Source: Alphaproteobacteria bacterium (GTDB taxonomy: Bacteria > Pseudomonadota > Alphaproteobacteria > JACZXZ01). From it: 49,945 nucleotides of DNA. Below the pieces are notes generated by a model. It was not told the origin of the DNA. It made no database searches and was given only the letters and a program-made list of their open reading frames with translations. The position numbers were made by a program, and so were the translations under genes. Positions within the stretch are counted from its first letter, which is position 1, and every line of letters begins with the position of its first letter. The stretch is from assembly GCA_035625915.1 (NCBI GenBank), contig DASPOR010000183.1, positions 1-49,945 on the forward strand. The letters run 5' to 3'. This document shows, in pieces, positions 44,539-49,945 of the stretch.

Positions 44539-44564
44539 AAATTACTTTAGACTTAAAATAATTT
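44539..44564. promoter_or_regulatory. 26-bp imperfect palindrome, probable MarR operator
   Basis: Arms AAATTACTTTA (44539-44549) and TAAAATAATTT (44554-44564) match at 10 of 11 positions around GACT. It lies 27 nt before the first ATG of the operon that encodes a MarR regulator, which is the usual place for autoregulation. Binding itself is inferred. Confidence 0.55.
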
Positions 44565-44590
44565 CCTCCCAAGCACGGAGCTTGGCGGTC

Positions 44591-45445
44591 ATGTCCCCGG
44601 GTGCCACAAACAAGGCGTCGGATCGCGCTCGATCGGCGGCGATCGCCAAGCCGGTATCCGACGCCCTGCCGCTTGCCGGCCGCGCGGCCGTCGTCACCGG
44701 TGGTGGGCGCGGCATCGGTGCCGCGATCGCGCGCCGCCTTGCCTTGCTCGGTGCGGATCTCACGCTTGTCGGCCGGTCGCGGGACACGCTCGGCGCCCGC
44801 GCCCGGTCGCTTGAAGAAGAAACCGGTCGCCGGATCGCGTGGGCGAGTGCCGACGTGGCCGACCGGCGCGCGCTCGAATCCGCCTTCGAGACGGCGCGTG
44901 CTGCCCACGGTTCGCCGCTGATCCTCGTGAACAATGCGGGCGTCGCAAGAAGTGCCGCGTTCGCCAAGACCGATGCGGCCCTCTGGGACGAGATGCTGCG
45001 CGTCAATCTCACGGGCGCATTCCATGCGGCACAAATAGCCTTGCCCGGCATGATCGAGGCCGGTTGGGGCCGCATCGTCAACGTGGCGTCGACCGCCGGT
45101 CTCATCGGCTATCGCTATGTCAGCGCCTATTGTGCCGCAAAGCACGGTCTCGTCGGCCTGACCCGCGCTTTGGCGCTCGAGGTGGCGGCGAAAGGCGTTA
45201 CCGTGAACGCGGTTTGCCCAGGCTTCACCGACACGGACCTGCTCGCGGGGGCCGTCGCGAATATCGTCGAAAAGACCGGCATCGACGAGGTGGGGGCGCG
45301 CGCCGAACTTGCCAAGACCAATCCGCAAGGCCGCCTTGTTCAGCCGGACGAAGTGGCGCAGACCGTCGCTTGGCTTTGCCTGCCCGAATCGAGTGCCCTC
45401 ACCGGCCAGGCTATCGCCGTCGCGGGCGGAGAGGTGATGCGATGA
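44591..45445 (+). CDS. SDR family NAD(P)-dependent dehydrogenase
   Basis: This 284-aa classical short-chain dehydrogenase has the cofactor motif TGGGRGIG (36-43), NNAG, the catalytic Ser in VNVASTAGL, and Y-x-x-x-K in SAYCAAKHG. It also has PGFTDTDLL after the active site. In a beta-oxidation-like cluster it would be the 3-hydroxyacyl-CoA dehydrogenase step. The start is ATG 44591, with GGAG ten bases upstream. An ATG at 44465 would place the operator palindrome inside the gene. The stop overlaps the marR start by ATGA. Confidence 0.9.
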   Translation: MSPGATNKASDRARSAAIAKPVSDALPLAGRAAVVTGGGRGIGAAIARRLALLGADLTLVGRSRDTLGARARSLEEETGRRIAWASADVADRRALESAFETARAAHGSPLILVNNAGVARSAAFAKTDAALWDEMLRVNLTGAFHAAQIALPGMIEAGWGRIVNVASTAGLIGYRYVSAYCAAKHGLVGLTRALALEVAAKGVTVNAVCPGFTDTDLLAGAVANIVEKTGIDEVGARAELAKTNPQGRLVQPDEVAQTVAWLCLPESSALTGQAIAVAGGEVMR

Positions 45446-45972
45446 ATGAGTCGGCCGAAGCCGGTGGCGCCATGCAGCTCGATTACGAGAGTTCGGCGCG
45501 GCACGACGACCGGCTCGACCTGCGGGTCTGGCTGCGGCTTTTGACCTGCGCCAGCATGATCGAGCGGCGCGTGCGTCAGCGTTTGCGCAACAGCTTCGAT
45601 CTCACGCTCCCGCGCTTCGATCTCATGGCGCAGCTCGACCGCGCACCCGAGGGATTGACCATGGGCGCACTCTCGCGCCGGCTCATGGTGACGAACGGCA
45701 ACGTGACCGGACTGATCGAGCGCATGGCGAGCGAGGGTGTCGTCGAGCGCGCAGCCGCACCCCACGACCGGCGCGTACAGGTCGTGCGTCTCACCCGAGC
45801 CGGGAAAGCCGCATTCGACGCGATGACGCCCGAGCACGGCGATTGGATCGAAGGGATGATGCGGGAATTGAGTCGAAAAGACCTGGCGGATCTCTATGCG
45901 CTCCTCGCACGCCTGAAGCGTTCGGTCGAGCACGCTGAAAAAAACGCGCGTGCCGGGGCGAGGGGGCCGTAA
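45442..45972 (+). CDS. MarR family transcriptional regulator
   Basis: This 176-aa winged-helix regulator has the DNA-binding part in [24 protein letters not shown], a wing in [20 protein letters not shown], and flanking dimerisation helices. MarR proteins in acyl-CoA clusters usually repress the operon and release DNA when the aryl-CoA intermediate binds. The gene is embedded in the operon, sharing four bases with the SDR gene and one base with the hydratase gene (TAATG). The palindrome at 44539-44564 is its likely target. Confidence 0.93.
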   Translation: MNESAEAGGAMQLDYESSARHDDRLDLRVWLRLLTCASMIERRVRQRLRNSFDLTLPRFDLMAQLDRAPEGLTMGALSRRLMVTNGNVTGLIERMASEGVVERAAAPHDRRVQVVRLTRAGKAAFDAMTPEHGDWIEGMMRELSRKDLADLYALLARLKRSVEHAEKNARAGARGP

Positions 45973-46811
45973 TGGCGGGCGAGCGGCAGGTGAAGAGCGA
46001 ACCGTCGACCGCGGTCTGGCAGGCAAAACACTTTAGCCTTCACGTCGAAGGCAAGGTCGTGACCGTGACCCTAGACCGGCCGGAGCGCAAGAACCCGCTG
46101 ACGTTCGAGAGTTATGCCGAGTTGCGCGACTTCTTCCGCCATCTCGTCGGCGAAGGTTCGGTCAAGGCGGTGATTCTCACGGGGGCCGGCGGGAATTTCT
46201 CCTCGGGCGGGGATGTGCACGACATCATCGGCCCGCTCGTGGGGATGGCGATGCCCGATCTTTTGAAGTTCACCCGCATGACGGGCGATCTCGTGAAGGC
46301 CATACGCGGCTGTCCGCAACCCGTGATCGCGGCGATCGATGGCGTTTGCGCAGGCGCCGGCGCCTGCCTCGCGATGGCGAGCGACCTTCGCATCGGCACG
46401 CCGCGAAGCAAGGTTGCATTCCTCTTCGCTCGCGTCGGCCTCGCTGGATGCGATATGGGTGCTTGCGCCATCCTGCCGCGCATCATCGGGCTCGGGCGTG
46501 CCGCCGAGCTTTTGTTCACCGGCCGCTCGATGAGTGCGGAAGAGGCCGCTGCCTGGGGCTTCTACAACCGGATCGCCGCCCCCGATGCGCTCGTGGCCGA
46601 AGCGTCTTCGCTCGCTCTCTCCCTCGCGGAGGGACCTACCTTCGCGCACGCGATGACCAAGCGGATGCTCGATCAGGAAATGACGATGGGCATTGCCGAA
46701 GCGATCGAACAGGAAGCGCAGGCGCAAGCGATTTGCATGCAATCGGGCGACTTTCGTCGGGCCTATGAGGCCTTCGTCAAGAAGACCAAGCCGGCCTTCG
46801 AGGGAAGCTGA
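45972..46811 (+). CDS. Enoyl-CoA hydratase/isomerase family protein
   Basis: This 279-aa crotonase-fold protein has the oxyanion-hole segments [18 protein letters not shown] and [21 protein letters not shown]. The region of the first catalytic Glu reads [20 protein letters not shown], with Gly-Cys-Asp-Met in place of the usual pair, so the exact chemistry could differ from simple hydration. It shares a base with the marR stop and is four bases before the acyl-CoA dehydrogenase gene. In context it would add water to, or open, a CoA-bound ring intermediate. Confidence 0.9.
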   Translation: MAGERQVKSEPSTAVWQAKHFSLHVEGKVVTVTLDRPERKNPLTFESYAELRDFFRHLVGEGSVKAVILTGAGGNFSSGGDVHDIIGPLVGMAMPDLLKFTRMTGDLVKAIRGCPQPVIAAIDGVCAGAGACLAMASDLRIGTPRSKVAFLFARVGLAGCDMGACAILPRIIGLGRAAELLFTGRSMSAEEAAAWGFYNRIAAPDALVAEASSLALSLAEGPTFAHAMTKRMLDQEMTMGIAEAIEQEAQAQAICMQSGDFRRAYEAFVKKTKPAFEGS

Positions 46812-46815
46812 TTCG

Positions 46816-48036
46816 ATGCCCGACACGAGCTTTCTCGCTTGGCCGTTCTTCGACGAGGCGCACCGACGCCTGAAGGATCGGCTCGATCCGTGGGTGGCGG
46901 CGGAAATCGCACCGCACGAGCACGACGAACACGATGTCGACGCACTCTGTCGCCATTTCGTGGCACGCCTCGGCGAGGGCGGCTGGCTGCGTTACGCGGT
47001 TCCGGCATCCCACGGCGGGATTGCCGCGGCACTCGACGTGCGCAGCCTTTGCTTGCTGCGCGAAACGCTCGCCCATCGCACGGGCCTCGCCGATTTCGCC
47101 TTTGCGATGCAAGGGCTCGGCAGCGCCTCGATCGCCCTTTTCGGATCGGAGGCACTCAAGGCGCGCTACCTCCCGCGCGTCGGGGCGGGCAAGCAGATCG
47201 CCGCCTTCGCCCTATCCGAACCCGAGGGTGGGTCCGACGTCTCGGCCCTCCAGTGTGTCGCCCGGCAAGAGGGCGACTGCTATGTGATCGACGGACGCAA
47301 GACGTGGATCTCGAACGGCGGGATCGCCGATCACTATGTTGTTTTCGTGCGCACCGGCGAAGCACCCGGTGCCAAGGGCCTCTCGGCCCTCGTGGTGGAC
47401 GCGGACAACCCCGGCCTCAAGATCGCGGAGCGTTTGCGCGTCATCGCACCCCATCCGCTCGCGACCCTGTCGTTCGAGGATTGCCGCGTGCCCGCCGCGC
47501 ATCTCCTCGGTAAGGCAGGGGAGGGCTTCAAGATCGCGATGGCGACGCTCGACATCTTCCGGGCAACGGTCGGGGCGGCCGCCCTCGGCTTTGCGCGGCG
47601 CGCGCTCGACGAGGCGCTTGCCTATGCCGCACACCGTGCTGCCTTCGGAAAACCGATCGCCGAGCATCAGCTCATCCAGGCAAAGCTCGCGGACATGGCG
47701 CTCAAGGTCGATGCGGCGGCCCTCCTCGTCTACCGTGCGGCCTGGACCAGGGATTCACTCGGCGGGCGTGTCAGCCGCGAATCGTCGATGGCCAAGCTCT
47801 ATGCGAGCGAGGCGGCGCAAGAGGTGATCGACGAGGCGGTGCAAATCTTCGGCGGCATGGGCGTTCTTTCGGGTGCCGTGGTTGAGCGGCTCTACCGCGA
47901 AATCCGTGCGCTCAGGATCTACGAGGGCACGAGCGAAATTCAAAGGCTCGTGATCGCAGCGCAGACGCGCGCCGCCCACGATGGGGTGCTGAATGCGTCA
48001 TCGCCCGCCAAAGAGGAAAAGGAGCCGGCGGCATGA
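46816..48036 (+). CDS. Acyl-CoA dehydrogenase family protein
   Basis: This 406-aa flavoenzyme has [69 protein letters not shown] and [10 protein letters not shown], whose Glu is the usual catalytic base. ATG 46816 has GAGGGAAG upstream; a longer frame to 46693 is inside the hydratase gene. Its stop overlaps the flavin reductase start. The substrate is presumably a cyclic or branched acyl-CoA of this pathway. Confidence 0.94.
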   Translation: MPDTSFLAWPFFDEAHRRLKDRLDPWVAAEIAPHEHDEHDVDALCRHFVARLGEGGWLRYAVPASHGGIAAALDVRSLCLLRETLAHRTGLADFAFAMQGLGSASIALFGSEALKARYLPRVGAGKQIAAFALSEPEGGSDVSALQCVARQEGDCYVIDGRKTWISNGGIADHYVVFVRTGEAPGAKGLSALVVDADNPGLKIAERLRVIAPHPLATLSFEDCRVPAAHLLGKAGEGFKIAMATLDIFRATVGAAALGFARRALDEALAYAAHRAAFGKPIAEHQLIQAKLADMALKVDAAALLVYRAAWTRDSLGGRVSRESSMAKLYASEAAQEVIDEAVQIFGGMGVLSGAVVERLYREIRALRIYEGTSEIQRLVIAAQTRAAHDGVLNASSPAKEEKEPAA

Positions 48037-49505
48037 AGCTCTTCGAACCCCTCACCATCAACGGCATGACGATCCCCAATCGTGTGCTGGTGCCCGCGAT
48101 GGTGACGCGGCTCTCGGGCGAGGACGGCTTTGTCAACGACGCCGTGATCGAGCGCTACGTGCGCTATGCTGAGGGCGAAGTCGGGCTCATCGTCGTCGAA
48201 GCGACAGCCGTGCATGGCGCCAAATCGGGCCCTCTGTTGCGGTTGAGTGATGACTGTTTCGTGCCCGGCCATAGCGAGCTTGTCAAACGTGTGCACGATT
48301 GCTCGGAGAGCAAGATCGTGCCGCAGATCATCCACTTCATGAAAGTGGCGCGCTCGGGCTGGCGTCAGACGATCGACAGCCTGTCGCCTTCGGAGATCGA
48401 TCGGATCGTCGACGAGTTCGGCAACGCCGCCGGCCGTGCGCGCGAAGCCGGCTATGACGGCGTCGAGCTTCACTCGGCGCATGCCTATACACTTTCGTCC
48501 TTCCTCTCCAAGCGAAATCCGCGGCGCGACGAATATACCGGCCGCACGCTCGAAGGGCGTCTGCGCATGTTCGGCAAGGTGCTCGCCAAAGTGCGGGAAA
48601 AGGTCGGGCGGGACTGGCCGGTCGGCGTGCGCTTCCTCGCCGAGGAATGCATCAAGGACGGCTACACCGTCGAGGAGGCCAAGCTGATCGGACTGCGCAT
48701 GGCGCAACTCGGCATCGACTACATTTCGCTCTCCGTCGGCGGCAAGTTCGAGGACGCCATTCACCGCGAGGGACAGCCGCTTTATCCCTATACGGGCTAT
48801 TCGGGCGATCGTTGCATGCCCGGCGATTGGTATCCCCCCTTGCCGCACGCAAGCCTCGCGGCGACGATCAAGTCGTTCATCGATGCGAAGGGCTTCAACG
48901 TGCCGGTCGCGTCGGTCGGCAAGATATCGGATCCAGTGGATGCCGAGCGTCTTCTTGCCGACGGCAAGGCCGACATCATCGGCATGGCGCGCCAGCTCCT
49001 CGCCGATCCCTTCTGGCCGAGGAAGGCACGCGAGGGCCGCGCCGACGAAATCGTGCGCTGCATCTATTGCAACGTATGCAAGCAGCTCGACGAGAATTTC
49101 AAGGAGGTCCACTGCTTCCTGTGGCCCAAGGATGCACGGCAGGCTCCCCTCGACGACCGCAGCGGCGAACGGCCGCGCTGGGGCGAGGATCGAGGGGGGC
49201 TCAGCGCCACCTTCGAAGACGGCAAGGTCAAGCTCCTTTGGTTGAAACCGGTATCGGGGAAAATATCCGGTTACGACGTCTATCGTGCGGAGGATGACGG
49301 GGAGGTGCGCTGCCTCGAGGCGGTCAAGGGTACTCGATTTGTCGACCGCAGCGTGCTCGGTGGCCTGCGCTACACATATTATGTCAGGGCCTACGACGCG
49401 AGCGGGCGCGCGAGTGCGCCGAGCAACTGCGTCGCGATCGAGCCCGGCATTCCCGGATTCGACGAGACGACGCCGAGCCCGAGCAGCGAGGTCCTTCATG
49501 CCTGA
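48033..49505 (+). CDS. NADH:flavin oxidoreductase (OYE-like) with Fn3-like C-terminal domain
   Basis: This 490-aa protein has residues 1-335 as an FMN-binding TIM barrel of the old yellow enzyme family, beginning [21 protein letters not shown], with [18 protein letters not shown] and [14 protein letters not shown]. Cys343, Cys346, Cys349 and Cys361 (CIYCNVCKQ...HC) match the [4Fe-4S] spacing of 2,4-dienoyl-CoA reductase relatives. Instead of the second FAD/NAD domain of those enzymes, residues about 390-472 form an Fn3-like fold ([32 protein letters not shown]). Related clusters encode this barrel fused to a 2-aminobenzoyl-CoA monooxygenase; here it is separate. It would reduce a CoA-bound dienoyl ring. 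Confidence 0.88.
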   Translation: MKLFEPLTINGMTIPNRVLVPAMVTRLSGEDGFVNDAVIERYVRYAEGEVGLIVVEATAVHGAKSGPLLRLSDDCFVPGHSELVKRVHDCSESKIVPQIIHFMKVARSGWRQTIDSLSPSEIDRIVDEFGNAAGRAREAGYDGVELHSAHAYTLSSFLSKRNPRRDEYTGRTLEGRLRMFGKVLAKVREKVGRDWPVGVRFLAEECIKDGYTVEEAKLIGLRMAQLGIDYISLSVGGKFEDAIHREGQPLYPYTGYSGDRCMPGDWYPPLPHASLAATIKSFIDAKGFNVPVASVGKISDPVDAERLLADGKADIIGMARQLLADPFWPRKAREGRADEIVRCIYCNVCKQLDENFKEVHCFLWPKDARQAPLDDRSGERPRWGEDRGGLSATFEDGKVKLLWLKPVSGKISGYDVYRAEDDGEVRCLEAVKGTRFVDRSVLGGLRYTYYVRAYDASGRASAPSNCVAIEPGIPGFDETTPSPSSEVLHA

Positions 49506-49945
49506 GGTGCCACCCCTCCCCCCAGGCGGAGTCGCAAGCGCCCACACGGACACGTTCGCGCGCGACAACCTCCCGCCGTTCGAGCTGTGGGCCCGCATGG
49601 ATTATTCGCCGCTCCCGGAACTCAAGGCATACCCCAATCGCATCAACGCAGCGCGCGAACTCCTCGACCGCCACGTTGCCGCGGGGCGCGGCAGTCGGCC
49701 GGCGATCTGGTTCGAGGGTGCGGTCTGGAGCTATGCCGATCTCAAGGATCGCTCGGACCGAATAGCACGCGTCCTCAGGACCGAGTTCGGCCTCGTTCCA
49801 GGCAACCGCGTCCTTTTGCGCGGTCCCAACAATCCGATGATGGCGGCGTGCTGGTTCGGCGTGTTGAAGGCAGGCGGGATCGCTGTCGCGACGATGCCGC
49901 TATTGCGTGCGCGCGAACTCGTCTACGTCCTTGAAAAAGCCCAAG
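49498..49945 (+). CDS. Benzoate-CoA ligase family protein, 3' end cut by window
   Basis: The first 149 codons of an AMP-forming acyl-CoA ligase are present. The N-terminus with AHTDTFARDNLPPFELWA, PNRINAARELLDRHV, SRPAIWFEGAVWSYADL and NNPMMAACWFGVLKAGG is characteristic of the benzoate/2-aminobenzoate-CoA ligase group. The ATP-binding P-loop would come beyond the window. ATG 49498 overlaps the flavin reductase stop by eight bases, so it belongs to the same operon. It should activate the aromatic acid that enters the pathway. Confidence 0.88.
   Translation, partial: MPEVPPLPPGGVASAHTDTFARDNLPPFELWARMDYSPLPELKAYPNRINAARELLDRHVAAGRGSRPAIWFEGAVWSYADLKDRSDRIARVLRTEFGLVPGNRVLLRGPNNPMMAACWFGVLKAGGIAVATMPLLRARELVYVLEKAQ

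Larger units (their letters stand above)
44082..44590. other. Divergent control region with hairpins, REP-like sequence and operators
   Basis: This 509-nt region lies between the RidA genes (leftward) and the SDR operon (rightward). It contains the perfect 9-bp stem GGCGGCCGC/GCGGCCGCC at 44252-44273, a second stem GGCGCGC/GCGCGCC at 44295-44311, and CCTCATCC-type palindromic sequence at 44355-44436. Near the operon it has a 10-bp inverted repeat (44491-44529) and a 26-bp palindrome (44539-44564). The stretch 44330-44590 is clearly AT-richer than the surrounding coding DNA. Confidence 0.6.

Noticed and set aside
44465-44590. Upstream extension of the SDR gene
   Set aside because: It would place the AT-rich operator-like palindrome and inverted repeat inside the coding region, and the extra residues have no SDR similarity.
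47940-49598. 552-codon minus-strand open frame opposite the flavin reductase
   Set aside because: The plus-strand product has complete family motifs, and the antisense product matches nothing recognisable.
1-49945. CRISPR array, prophage or toxin-antitoxin locus
   Set aside because: No regularly spaced repeats with unique spacers, phage structural genes or recognisable toxin-antitoxin pairs were found.

Overview
The window looks like chromosome of a high-GC alphaproteobacterium, possibly Rhodospirillales-like. The reasons are the System I cytochrome c maturation genes in one unbroken run (ccmABCDEFGHI), several ABC importers, a receiver protein with an FGPDRRRR tail, and aerobic acyl-CoA catabolic genes. 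No rRNA, tRNA, transposase, integrase, phage gene or CRISPR array was found. The gene content is metabolic and envelope-related.

Layout. 1-3.7 kb: a truncated DUF417 membrane protein, a patatin, an aldo/keto reductase and a small conserved-looking protein. 3.7-8.5 kb: a two-gene RND efflux operon flanked on both sides by copies of a palindromic repeat in opposite orientation. 8.5-11 kb: a decayed TPR regulator fragment and a second patatin (DUF3734 type). 11-16.6 kb: a five-gene peptide-type ABC importer. 17-22.8 kb: single genes (Rap1a/Tai-like, GST, cytochrome P450, threonine aldolase, amino-acid binding protein). 23.2-25.6 kb: a bufferin-type RiPP operon (DUF2282 precursor, DUF692 enzyme, DUF2063 partner, DoxX). 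26-29 kb: a receiver protein with a helical partner, then a nitrilase and an NTF2-GNAT fusion. 29.2-33.7 kb: a branched-chain amino acid (liv) importer with a LivM-LivG fusion. 34-35.7 kb: two tandem CBS proteins and DedA. 36-42.8 kb: ccmABCDEFGHI. 43.1-49.9 kb: two RidA genes facing a MarR-containing SDR / enoyl-CoA hydratase / acyl-CoA dehydrogenase / flavin reductase / aryl-CoA ligase operon that runs off the window. This last cluster resembles aerobic 2-aminobenzoyl-CoA-type degradation.

The least explained signal is a family of interspersed palindromic elements. It has two modules, A (76 bp) and B (78 bp), with shared ends CTAGTGTGG...CCACACTAG. They occur alone or as a fixed 167-bp A-13-B composite. 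Copies show paired compensatory changes in their stems, and two B ends supply the TAG stop codon of the neighbouring gene. Other notable points are a 26-bp palindrome that probably serves as the MarR operator, and an old-yellow-enzyme-type reductase with a C-terminal fibronectin-III-like domain.
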